From the NCBI GenBank assembly GCA_012517405.1, contig JAAYVB010000005.1:1-41769 (forward strand): a stretch of DNA of 41,769 nucleotides. The letters run 5' to 3'. This DNA comes from Propionibacterium sp. GTDB taxonomy: Bacteria > Actinomycetota > Actinomycetes > Propionibacteriales > Propionibacteriaceae. The notes below the pieces were generated by a model. The model had not been told where the DNA came from, did not search any database, and saw only the letters and a list, made by a program, of their open reading frames with translations. This document shows, in pieces, positions 7,573 through 16,493 of this stretch; the stretch's first letter is position 1; each line of letters opens with the position of its first letter. A program made the position numbers and the translations under genes.

Positions 7573-8322
7573 TCAGCGGACGACCAGGGGCAGCGAACGC
7601 AGCCCGCGCTCCATATGCCAAGCGGCGAAGGCCGCGATCAGTCCGCTCACTTCGTTGCGGGTAGGTTCAGAAACTTCGGCGGTGGCCGGCCAGTCGCCGA
7701 CGAGCAGCGCCGAGATCAGCCGCCAGGCATCATCACTGGGCAGCGCGGTACGCGGTGGACGACAGGCCTGGCAGACCATGCCGCCGGCTTCGGGTGAGAA
7801 CCCGGAGTGCGGGCCTTCCAGCCCACAGCGCGCACAACTCGTCAGGGCCGGCGCATAGCCGGCCACCGACAAGGCACGCAGCAGGTAGGAATCGAGGATC
7901 ATGGTTGCCGGACGCCGCCCGCACGGGGTGCCCTCACCGAGCGTCCGCAACGCCCCGACGAGAAGCCGGTATTGCTGCAGAGCCGGCTCGCCCTCTTCGG
8001 TCACCAGCCGGTCGGCGGTCTCCACCATCGCCTCGCCCGCGGTGAAAGCGGCATAGTCGACGCGCAGCGGTGCGTCGTAGGCATGCAGCGTCTCGACCTG
8101 GGTGACGATGTCCAGGTTGCGTCCGTTGGCGAACTGCACATCGATGTGGCTGAACGGTTCGAGCCTCCCGCCGAACTTCGACGAGGTGCGCCGCACGCCG
8201 CGGGCCACTGCCCGGATCTTGCCGTGCGTACGGCTCAGCAGGGTGATGATGCGATCGGCCTCACCGAGCTTGTGGGTGCGCAACACCACAGCTTCGTCTC
8301 GGTAGGTCGGCATGACATCCAT
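7573..8322 (-). CDS. recO: DNA repair protein RecO
   Basis: RecO loads RecA on SSB-coated DNA in RecFOR recombination repair. The 249-residue product has the N-terminal OB fold (YRDEAVVLRTHKLGEADRII, then ARGVRRTSSKFGGRLEPF) and the zinc-finger region with CARCG and CQAC cysteine pairs. The start is uncertain. ATG 8322 has AGGG nine bases upstream, and ATG 8313 would give the more canonical MPTYRDEAVVL beginning. It is divergent from uppS, a conserved actinobacterial neighbourhood. Confidence 0.93.
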   Translation of the reverse strand: MDVMPTYRDEAVVLRTHKLGEADRIITLLSRTHGKIRAVARGVRRTSSKFGGRLEPFSHIDVQFANGRNLDIVTQVETLHAYDAPLRVDYAAFTAGEAMVETADRLVTEEGEPALQQYRLLVGALRTLGEGTPCGRRPATMILDSYLLRALSVAGYAPALTSCARCGLEGPHSGFSPEAGGMVCQACRPPRTALPSDDAWRLISALLVGDWPATAEVSEPTRNEVSGLIAAFAAWHMERGLRSLPLVVR

Positions 8323-8411
8323 TGTCTCGCACCCTGGCAAGGAGCCCGGCATGACACCGCCGAACGCGCCGAGGTAACCATCCGCAGCCACGACCGAGGA
8401 GGCTTCCGGGC

Positions 8412-8440
8412 GGCACATCCGAGCGCGCAACAAGTAAGGT
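8412..8440 (+). promoter_or_regulatory. uppS promoter, leaderless type
   Basis: A -10 box TAAGGT lies at 8435-8440, exactly 7 bases before the ATG at 8448. A weak -35 candidate, GGCACA (8412-8417), is 17 bases upstream. The seven intervening bases CTCCTCT contain no ribosome binding site, so translation probably begins at the transcript's 5' end. Confidence 0.5.
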
Positions 8441-8447
8441 CTCCTCT

Positions 8448-9239
8448 ATGGATCATCCTCCCCGCCGCGGCCCCATCCCGCATCCGAGCGGTGCGAAACC
8501 GCCCGTGATCCCGGCGAAGCTGCTGCCCCAGCATGTGGCGATCGTGATGGACGGCAACGGCCGCTGGGCCAAGCAGCGCGGCCTGCCACGCACCAAGGGT
8601 CACGAAGCCGGCGAAGCAGTGCTCTTCGAAGTCATCGAAGGCGCCGTCGAGATGGGTATCAAGTATCTGTCGGCCTACGCTTTCTCGACCGAGAACTGGA
8701 AGCGCTCCCCTGACGAGGTCCGCTTCCTGATGGGTTTCAATCGCGAGGTCATCCACCGGCGCCGCAACGATCTGGATGCGTTGGGTGTGCGGGTGCGCTG
8801 GGCAGGACGTCGTCCCAAGCTGTGGGGCAGCGTCATCCGCGAACTCGAAGAGACCGAGGAGCAGACCAAGCACAACGACGTGCTGACCATGCAGTTCTGT
8901 GTCAACTACGGTGGCCGCGCCGAGATCGTGGACGCCGCCCGCGCGATAGCCCGCGAGGCTGCGGCTGGACGATTGGACCCCGACCGGATCTCCGAGAAGA
9001 GCTTCCGGCATTACCTCGATGAGCCGTCCATCCCCGACGTCGACCTGTTCGTCCGGAGCTCCGGGGAGCAGCGAATCTCCAACTTCTTGCTTTGGCAATC
9101 GGCCTACGCCGAACTGGTCTTCGTCGAGAAGTACTGGCCGGATTGGGATCGGCGTGACCTTTGGCAGGCGGTGAAGCGCTACGTCGGTCGCGATCGGCGC
9201 TTCGGCGGTGCTCTGCCCAATCAGATCCCATCCGAGTAG
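8448..9239 (+). CDS. uppS: isoprenyl transferase (polyprenyl diphosphate synthase)
   Basis: This cis-prenyltransferase elongates an allylic diphosphate with isopentenyl diphosphate to make the lipid carrier for cell-wall synthesis. The 263-residue product contains the catalytic aspartate in [13 protein letters not shown] (Asp35), the conserved [12 protein letters not shown] segment, and the C-terminal [24 protein letters not shown] signature with the dimer-active-site RxG region. Actinobacteria have two such enzymes. The position next to recO matches the decaprenyl-type long-chain enzyme, but chain length cannot be read from the sequence. Confidence 0.93.
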   Translation: MDHPPRRGPIPHPSGAKPPVIPAKLLPQHVAIVMDGNGRWAKQRGLPRTKGHEAGEAVLFEVIEGAVEMGIKYLSAYAFSTENWKRSPDEVRFLMGFNREVIHRRRNDLDALGVRVRWAGRRPKLWGSVIRELEETEEQTKHNDVLTMQFCVNYGGRAEIVDAARAIAREAAAGRLDPDRISEKSFRHYLDEPSIPDVDLFVRSSGEQRISNFLLWQSAYAELVFVEKYWPDWDRRDLWQAVKRYVGRDRRFGGALPNQIPSE

Positions 9240-9275
9240 TCCTTAAGACCAGCATCGAATCCGATCGGAACAGTC

Positions 9276-10127
9276 ATGTTTCACTTCACCCGCGCCGAAC
9301 TTGAACGTTTCCTGACCGAGGACGTGCCCTACCACGACCTGAGCACCGCTGCCATCGGAGCACAAGGCACCGCCCGCATCGGCTATCTGTCCCGAGAGCA
9401 CGCAGTGGTCTGCGGCACGGAGGAGGTGCGCGGGCTGTTCGACCTCGTCGGTGTCGACACCGAATCGACGCTGCGCTCCGGCGAACCGGTGCTGCCTGGT
9501 CAGGAGCTGATCGCCGGGGTAGGTCCGGTCGAGGCGGTCTTCGGCGTCTGGAAGGTCGGGCAGAACATTCTTGACCGCGCGAGCGGTATCGCCACCGCCG
9601 CCCGGCGCTGGACAACCATGATCCGCGACGCCGGGCTCAGCTGCCCGGTGCTCACCACGCGCAAGAGCTTTCCGGGCACCCGGAAGCTGGTCACCAAGGC
9701 CTGCGTCATCGGTGGCGCCGTGCCGCACCGTCTCGGCGCCTCCGAAACCCTGCTCTTCTTCGACCAACACATCGCGCTCGCCGGTGGCCTGGACGCCTTC
9801 ATCGCGCGGATCCCGCAGATCAAGACCGATCATTGCGAAAAGAAACTGCTCGTCGAATGCGACAGCGTCGCGCAGGCGGCGATGCTGCTGGCCGCAGGCG
9901 CCGACGGCATCCAGTTCGACAAGCTTCCCGCGCCGCTTCTCACCACAATCGTGACTGAGCTACGGGCCGACTACCCGCACGCCATCCTGCTCATCGCCGG
10001 CGGCGTGACCGAACAGAACCTGATCGCCTACGCCGAATCCGGAGTGGACGGCATCGTCACGACCGCCCTCTACAACGCGCGGCCGCTGGATATCGGAGTC
10101 ACGGTCACCTCAGTACCAGCGCAGTAG
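9276..10127 (+). CDS. modD: ModD-like protein (quinolinate phosphoribosyltransferase fold)
   Basis: This 283-residue protein has the QPRTase fold: an N-terminal sandwich domain (LTEDVPYHDLSTAAIG, about residues 12-28) and a barrel domain. ModD-specific features are GVWKVGQNILDRASGIATAARR and TTRKSFPGTRKL followed by GGAVPHRLGASETLLFF. True NadC would have a different motif (ARKT-type) and lie with nadA/nadB. ModD is named from molybdate transport operons and its biochemical role is unresolved. No modABC gene is nearby. It lies 36 bases after uppS and may be co-transcribed. The start ATG has only a weak GGAA upstream. Confidence 0.8.
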   Translation: MFHFTRAELERFLTEDVPYHDLSTAAIGAQGTARIGYLSREHAVVCGTEEVRGLFDLVGVDTESTLRSGEPVLPGQELIAGVGPVEAVFGVWKVGQNILDRASGIATAARRWTTMIRDAGLSCPVLTTRKSFPGTRKLVTKACVIGGAVPHRLGASETLLFFDQHIALAGGLDAFIARIPQIKTDHCEKKLLVECDSVAQAAMLLAAGADGIQFDKLPAPLLTTIVTELRADYPHAILLIAGGVTEQNLIAYAESGVDGIVTTALYNARPLDIGVTVTSVPAQ

Positions 10128-10172
10128 CCACCTCGCCGAACCACGCAATTCCCCTGCAGAGTCAGTCCAGCA

Positions 10173-10200
10173 TTGCAATTTGTAGTAGGTCTGCTACATT
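10173..10200 (+). promoter_or_regulatory. promoter of the ABC exporter operon
   Basis: TTGCAA (10173-10178) and TACATT (10195-10200) are 16 bases apart. The ATG at 10208 follows the -10 box by 7 bases, so the transcript is probably leaderless. The palindrome at 10181-10198 fills the spacer and overlaps the -10 box. Confidence 0.65.
10181..10198. promoter_or_regulatory. palindromic operator in the ABC exporter promoter
   Basis: TGTAGTAGGTCTGCTACA is an 18-bp imperfect palindrome with arms TGTAG/CTACA and an inner AG/CT pair. Its position between the -35 and -10 boxes would let a bound protein block polymerase. The operon's own XRE regulator (11979-12203) is the obvious candidate. The TGTAGTA element also recalls BlaI-type operators, though no BlaI gene is in the window. 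Confidence 0.6.
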
Positions 10201-10207
10201 TCATCAC

Positions 10208-11119
10208 ATGGACACCACAGCAATGGCATCCTTCGACGCTGGCGCTCCGGCGATCCGCACCCGTGGACTGCAGATGCGTTACGGCGACAATCATGTGCTG
10301 CGCGGCATCGACTTGGAGATCGCCCGCGGCGAGGTACTCGTTCTGCTGGGGCCGAACGGTGTGGGCAAGACCACGACCGTGGAGATCCTGGAGGGCTTCC
10401 GCGCCCCGTCGGCCGGTGAGGTCGAGGTGCTCGGAGTCAATCCAGCTACTGCGGACGACGCGTGGCGGGCGCAGGTCGGCATCGTCCTGCAGTCGTGGCG
10501 CGACCACGCCAAGTGGCGCGTACGGGAATTGCTCGACTATCTGGGCGACTTCTACGCGCCTTACTCGGGCGACGTTCAGCGACCGTGGCCGATCGACGAC
10601 CTGCTGGCCTCGGTCGGACTGTCCGATGACGCCGATACCAAGGTCTCCGAGCTCTCGGGCGGACGACGACGACGGCTCGACGTCGCGTCCGGACTCATCG
10701 GACGGCCGAAGCTACTGTTCATGGACGAGCCGACGGCCGGCTTCGACCCGCAGGCCCGCCGCGATTTCCATGATCTGCTCGGATCGCTGTCCGATGTGGA
10801 CACCACCATCGTCATGACGACCCACGACCTCGACGAGGCAGAAAAGGTGGCCTCACGCATCGTCGTGCTCGCCGATGGTGGCATCATCGCCGACGGCTCA
10901 CCCGACTCACTGCGACGCCTCAAATTCGGCAAGGCCGAGGTCAGCTGGTTCGACGGCGTTCGACGGGTGATCCACGCGACCGATGACCCGGTCGAACTCC
11001 TGCGCGGACTGCTCGCCGACCCCAGCGCGCACGTCGAACAACTCGAGGTGCGTCGCAACTCGTTGGAAGACGTCTATCTCACCCTGATGGCCCGCAGCAA
11101 GGAGGTATCGGCCAGATGA
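10208..11119 (+). CDS. ABC transporter ATP-binding protein (ABC-2 exporter type)
   Basis: This 303-residue ATPase of the drug/antibiotic exporter (DrrA/CcmA-like) group has Walker A GPNGVGKTT, a signature variant ELSGGRRRR, Walker B LLFMDEPTAGFD and the H-loop MTTHDLDEAEK. The C-terminal 75 residues are the usual regulatory extension ending in NSLEDVYLTLM. It overlaps the permease gene by 4 bases (ATGA) and heads a three-gene operon. The substrate cannot be inferred. Confidence 0.9.
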   Translation: MDTTAMASFDAGAPAIRTRGLQMRYGDNHVLRGIDLEIARGEVLVLLGPNGVGKTTTVEILEGFRAPSAGEVEVLGVNPATADDAWRAQVGIVLQSWRDHAKWRVRELLDYLGDFYAPYSGDVQRPWPIDDLLASVGLSDDADTKVSELSGGRRRRLDVASGLIGRPKLLFMDEPTAGFDPQARRDFHDLLGSLSDVDTTIVMTTHDLDEAEKVASRIVVLADGGIIADGSPDSLRRLKFGKAEVSWFDGVRRVIHATDDPVELLRGLLADPSAHVEQLEVRRNSLEDVYLTLMARSKEVSAR

Positions 11120-11979
11120 CCACGACAGCAATCTCGGTGCCCCGCACCACATTCCGGGCGGCCACCCGCCAAGCCCGCATCGACCTGCGAACCAATCTGC
11201 TGACTGGCACCGGTGTGTTCTACCTACTCGGCCCCGTCGTAGTCATCGTCATGATGGTGGTCCTGCGCAACGTGTCCGTCATGGACAGCCAGATCACCTT
11301 GGCACAGACCTTCCTGCCAGGAATGCTGGCGCTCAGCGTCATCGCCGGCTGCGTCACAGGGCTGGCGAGCGAACTGATGATGGAACGCGAGGACGGCACC
11401 TTGTTACGCATGAAGGCGGTTCCTCACGGCATGCCAGGATTCCTGCTCGGCAAGACGCTCACTCAGCTGCTGCTGAATCTGATCGTGCTGTTCCTGATGC
11501 TCATTCCGGCCGCGATCTTCTTCCCCTCAGTGGCACCCGCAAGCTTCGCAGGGTGGATGGCGATGACCGGCATCTTGATACTCGGGGTCGCCGCCATGAT
11601 GCCCCTGGGGGCGCTGATGGGGGCGCTGATGCGCAACATGATGCAACTCAGCATCGCCACGCTGGGCACCTACGGCCTGGCCGCCATCTCAGGCGTCTTC
11701 TATCCCCTGGCAGCGCTGCCCGGCTGGCTTCAGGTGATCGGCCAGATCTTCCCGATGTACTGGCTGGGGCTCGGATTCCGCCAGGTCCTGTTGCCCGCGG
11801 AGGCCGCGATGCTCGAGATCGGAGGCACGTGGCGCACCGTCGAGATGCTCATCGTCCTCGGCATCTGGACACTGATCGGCCTGCTCGGCGCCCCTCGGGC
11901 CCTGCGGCGGATGATCCGGGGCGTCTCGGGATCGAAGATCGTCGAAGCCCGCGAGAGAGTGCTGTCCCGAGGCTACTGA
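11116..11979 (+). CDS. ABC-2 type transporter permease
   Basis: This 287-residue membrane protein has six hydrophobic segments (about residues 34-54, 70-92, 120-142, 150-172, 176-202 and 244-262). It carries the family pattern of a long first periplasmic-proximal loop and the conserved segment ISGVFYPLAALPGWLQVIGQIFPMYW. It pairs with the preceding ATPase to form an exporter, probably as a dimer. The stop codon TGA overlaps the next gene's ATG by one base. Confidence 0.9.
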   Translation: MTTTAISVPRTTFRAATRQARIDLRTNLLTGTGVFYLLGPVVVIVMMVVLRNVSVMDSQITLAQTFLPGMLALSVIAGCVTGLASELMMEREDGTLLRMKAVPHGMPGFLLGKTLTQLLLNLIVLFLMLIPAAIFFPSVAPASFAGWMAMTGILILGVAAMMPLGALMGALMRNMMQLSIATLGTYGLAAISGVFYPLAALPGWLQVIGQIFPMYWLGLGFRQVLLPAEAAMLEIGGTWRTVEMLIVLGIWTLIGLLGAPRALRRMIRGVSGSKIVEARERVLSRGY

Positions 11980-12203
11980 TGAGCGAAACCATTCACAATC
12001 GCATCGCGATGCTGCGCGCCGAACGGGGTATTTCCCGACGAGAGCTCGCGGATGCACTGGGCGTCCACTATCAGACCATCGGGTATCTGGAGCGAGGCGA
12101 ATATTCGCCCTCGCTGCAGCTGGCCCTGCAGATCGCGGAGTATTTCGACGTGAGCGTGGAGGTGGTCTTCTCCTTGCATCCCTTCCCCCGGTTGGGCAGC
12201 TAA
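11979..12203 (+). CDS. small XRE-family transcriptional regulator
   Basis: This 74-residue protein is almost entirely one Cro/CI helix-turn-helix domain (RIAMLRAERGISRRELADAL, then HYQTIGYLERGEYSPSL), ending LHPFPRLGS. It resembles the YozG-like small regulators that accompany ABC-2 exporters. Because it is the last gene of the exporter operon, it is likely to control the promoter at 10173-10200. It has no sensor domain. Confidence 0.88.
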   Translation: MSETIHNRIAMLRAERGISRRELADALGVHYQTIGYLERGEYSPSLQLALQIAEYFDVSVEVVFSLHPFPRLGS

Positions 12204-12276
12204 ATCCGTTCGCTGTCGTCCAGAACCCTCGTGTTGGTGGACCCCACCGACACCCTCCGGCATCGGCAAGCTAGAT

Positions 12277-12306
12277 TTAACACCGTTCAGTCCTTAACGG
12301 TGTTAA
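12277..12306. promoter_or_regulatory. tandem operator upstream of bioB (BioQ- or BirA-like)
   Basis: TTAACACCGTT (12277-12287) and AACGGTGTTAA (12296-12306) are perfect inverted repeats with an 8-base spacer. Each half is itself an AAC-N3-GTT element: TTAACACCGTTCA (12277-12289) and TTAACGGTGTTAA (12294-12306), centred 17 bases apart. AAC-N3-GTT is the core of the actinobacterial biotin repressor BioQ operator. A -10-like TAGATT (12273-12278) just precedes it. Biotin-responsive repression of bioB is therefore likely. The regulator itself is outside the window. Confidence 0.75.
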
Positions 12307-12329
12307 GGCCAGTCGAGCCAGGAGTAGTC

Positions 12330-13400
12330 GTGAACCTCACCGAGATGACCCGCCATGGCCTGGCGGGGCAGTCCGCCACCCGCGAAGAGGCCCTGCAGGT
12401 CTTGGACAGCAGCAATGACGAACTGCTGTCCGTGATCGCAGCCGCAGGCAAGATCCGCCGGCACTTCTTCGGCAATCGCGTGCGCTTGAATTACCTGGTC
12501 AATCTCAAGAGCGGAATGTGCCCGGAGGATTGCTCCTACTGCTCACAGCGGCTCGGCTCACAGGCGGAGATCATGAAGTACTCCTGGGCCGATCCCCGCG
12601 CCGTACACGCAGCAGTCGAAGCCGGCATCGGCGGAGGGGCCCGCCGCGTCTGCCTGGTGGCCTCGGGTCACGGCCCCAGCGATCGTGAGGTCAATCGCGT
12701 CAACCGGATGGTCCGCGAGATCAAGGACCAGCACCCCGACGTCGAGGTCTGCGTCTGCTTGGGCTTCGTCGATGACGAGAAGGCCGCCTCGATCAAGCAA
12801 GCCGGTGCCGACGCCTACAACCACAATGCCAATACCGCCCGCAGCCACTACGGCGAGATCTGCTCAACACATTCGTACGACGACCGGATGAACACCCTCG
12901 AGGCCCTCCGACGTGCCGGCCTGTCCCCCTGCTCCGGGATCATCGCCGGAATGGGTGAGACAGACGAGGAACTCGTCGACGTCATCACGGACCTGCGAGC
13001 CCACCATGTCGACTCCGTCCCGGTCAATTTCCTGCTGCCCTTCGACGGGACACCGCTGGAGGGCGCTTCGGACCAGCTGACACCCCAGCGATGCCTGCGG
13101 ATCCTGGCGATGGTGCGCTTCATCCACCCGGACGCCGAGGTGCGCGCCTCGGCCGGCCGGGAAATGCACATCCGCACCCTGCAGCCGCTCGCCCTGGAGG
13201 TCGCGAACTCCATCTTCCTGGGTGACTACCTGACCAGCGAGGGTGCCGCTGGTGCCGCTGACCTGGCGATGATCCGTGACGCCGGCTTCGTCCCTGAAGG
13301 ACTCGGCAGCCTCGTGCAACTGGATGCTGCGTCGCCTATCGACCAAGCCGTTCCGATCCGGCATCGCGGGATCGGCAGCGAGCTACCGGCGAACGTCTGA
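12330..13400 (+). CDS. bioB: biotin synthase
   Basis: This radical SAM enzyme inserts sulfur into dethiobiotin, the last step of biotin synthesis. The 356-residue product shows the CxxxCxxC cluster motif in [12 protein letters not shown] and the auxiliary-cluster ligands in the following barrel strands ([29 protein letters not shown]), followed by the C-terminal [13 protein letters not shown]. The GTG at 12330 has AGGAG seven bases upstream and matches the family N-terminus. Other bio genes are absent here, so it is a stand-alone unit. It converges on folP2 with only 12 bases between stop codons and no clear terminator. Confidence 0.95.
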   Translation: MNLTEMTRHGLAGQSATREEALQVLDSSNDELLSVIAAAGKIRRHFFGNRVRLNYLVNLKSGMCPEDCSYCSQRLGSQAEIMKYSWADPRAVHAAVEAGIGGGARRVCLVASGHGPSDREVNRVNRMVREIKDQHPDVEVCVCLGFVDDEKAASIKQAGADAYNHNANTARSHYGEICSTHSYDDRMNTLEALRRAGLSPCSGIIAGMGETDEELVDVITDLRAHHVDSVPVNFLLPFDGTPLEGASDQLTPQRCLRILAMVRFIHPDAEVRASAGREMHIRTLQPLALEVANSIFLGDYLTSEGAAGAADLAMIRDAGFVPEGLGSLVQLDAASPIDQAVPIRHRGIGSELPANV

Positions 13401-13412
13401 GACTCAGAAAGG

Positions 13413-14300
13413 CTAGCGACCCCGCTCGCAGCGGGCTGGAGGACGATCACCTCGGATCGACGCCACCATGTCCAGCACCCGGCGGGTTGCCCGGACGTCG
13501 TGCGCCCGGAAGACGGTCGCCCCCTGCCAGGCGGCGATCGCGGTGGCCGCGAGGGTGCCTTCCAGACGATCATCGATACCCAGATCGAGGGTCTCCCCCA
13601 CGAAATCCTTGCGGCTGATCGCCATCAGCACCGGGTAGCCGAGCGCCACCACCCGATCGGTGGTGCCCACCAGTCGCAACGAGTTCAGCGTTGTCTTGCC
13701 GAAGTCGAGCGTGGGATCGAGCAGGACAGCCTCGCGGGCCACCCCGGAGGCCACCGCGCGCTCGGCGCCGGCGGACAGCACACGCAGGACATCGTCCAGT
13801 ACGCCATCGCCCGGCCCGTAATCGACGCCGTGCGGGTCGGTGCGCGGCGGCAATCCCCCGGTATGCGAGACCACATAGCCGGTACGCTCGCGAGCGGCCA
13901 CCAGCACGAGGTCCGGATCAGCACCCGCCCAGGTGTCATTGACAAGGTCGAACATTCCCGCACAGGCGGACGCCACCTCGGCGCGCCAGGTATCGAGGCT
14001 GACGATCAGGCCGGGGAACTGCTCCCGCAGCGCTTCCAGGAAGGGCCGCACCCGGTCGATCTCGGCAGACTCGGTGACCCACTCGCCCTGCTGGCCGGCG
14101 CGCACTCCCCCGACATCGACGATGTCCACGCCCTCGTCGATCATGGCCGCGGCACGCCCCAGCGCATCGTCCAGGTCGACATGACGCGCCGCCGCGTAGA
14201 ACGAATCCGGTGTCCTATTGATGATGCCCATCACCGCCGGATGAGCTGCGTCGAAGCGATGGCCGCGGAGCACCAGCGGAGCGGGTTGGGCAAGACTCAC
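13413..14300 (-). CDS. folP2: dihydropteroate synthase paralogue, FolP2 type
   Basis: This 295-residue TIM barrel belongs to the pterin-binding family. Family signatures are present in altered form: MGIINRTPDSFY instead of the usual NVTPDSFS, DTWRAEVA, NDTWAGADP, HTGGLPPRTDP, DFGKTTLNSLRL and ISRKDFVGETL with RLEGTLAATA. These match mycobacterial FolP2 closely. FolP2 is the second DHPS-like paralogue of Actinobacteria, and in Mycobacterium it lacks detectable DHPS activity. The real function is therefore open. The GTG at 14300 was chosen as the first start that gives the family-length N-terminus. It has no convincing ribosome binding site. Confidence 0.85.
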   Translation of the reverse strand: MSLAQPAPLVLRGHRFDAAHPAVMGIINRTPDSFYAAARHVDLDDALGRAAAMIDEGVDIVDVGGVRAGQQGEWVTESAEIDRVRPFLEALREQFPGLIVSLDTWRAEVASACAGMFDLVNDTWAGADPDLVLVAARERTGYVVSHTGGLPPRTDPHGVDYGPGDGVLDDVLRVLSAGAERAVASGVAREAVLLDPTLDFGKTTLNSLRLVGTTDRVVALGYPVLMAISRKDFVGETLDLGIDDRLEGTLAATAIAAWQGATVFRAHDVRATRRVLDMVASIRGDRPPARCERGR

Positions 14301-14374
14301 ACGTTCGAGTCTGCCACTATCGCCACCGCCGGTGCCGCGGATCGGATGCGGATCAGCAGAAACCGGATGCACCC

Positions 14375-16189
<1,815 letters not shown>

Positions 16190-16204
16190 TCAGTCGGACG
16201 CGCC

Positions 16205-16251
16205 AAAAACTCCGCAGCGAGAGGGACTGGCTTTAGCTAGTCTCGCTGCGG
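16205..16251 (-). terminator. leuA attenuator hairpin
   Basis: On the minus-strand RNA, CCGCAGCGAG (16251-16242) pairs with CTCGCTGCGG (16221-16212), with inner pairing GACT/AGTC, and the second arm is followed by AGUUUUUGG (A run 16205-16209 on the plus strand). This is an intrinsic terminator lying between the leucine leader peptide and leuA. The leader's stop codon falls within the hairpin loop. That arrangement is the hallmark of translation-coupled attenuation. Confidence 0.85.
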
Positions 16252-16295
16252 CGACCAAGGAGCAGCGCCAACATGGCGCGCAGGGTCTGAACCAC
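16233..16295 (-). CDS. leuL: leucine leader peptide upstream of leuA
   Basis: This short frame ends MLALLLGRRSETS, with four leucines in five codons (L-A-L-L-L) just before the first arm of the attenuator hairpin. Its TAA stop lies in the hairpin loop. Ribosome stalling at the Leu codons when charged tRNA-Leu is scarce would prevent the terminator from forming. The start is either the ATG at 16274 (13 residues) or an in-frame GTG at 16295 (20 residues). The GTG sits 6 bases after a -10-like TATCGT and would be leaderless. Neither has a ribosome binding site. Leaders of this kind are known before leuA in other Actinobacteria. Confidence 0.75.
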   Translation of the reverse strand: MVQTLRAMLALLLGRRSETS

Positions 16296-16301
16296 GTATC
16301 C

Positions 16302-16330
16302 ACGATAAACCAGATGGCCAACTGAACCAA
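16302..16330 (-). promoter_or_regulatory. promoter of the leuL-leuA transcript
   Basis: On the minus strand, TTGGTT (16330-16325) and TATCGT (16307-16302) are 17 bases apart. Predicted transcription starts at or next to the GTG at 16295. Confidence 0.55.
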
Positions 16331-16493
16331 ATGCCGAACACGCGACGGTGATGGCAACAACGGACAGATTCTCGCCAGGCTTCGGCTGTTGCTGCGACAA
16401 TAGGCACAGACGAGACCGCAGCAGGCCATCCACCGTGATCGGAGCGGCAGCTGCGATGCCTCGAAACCATCCGCGACCAGATTGGTGATGTAC

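Noticed and set aside
9276..10127. nicotinate-nucleotide pyrophosphorylase (NadC)
   Set aside because: The fold is the same, but the TTRKSFPGTRKL and GGAVPHRLGASET segments match ModD, and nadA/nadB are absent.
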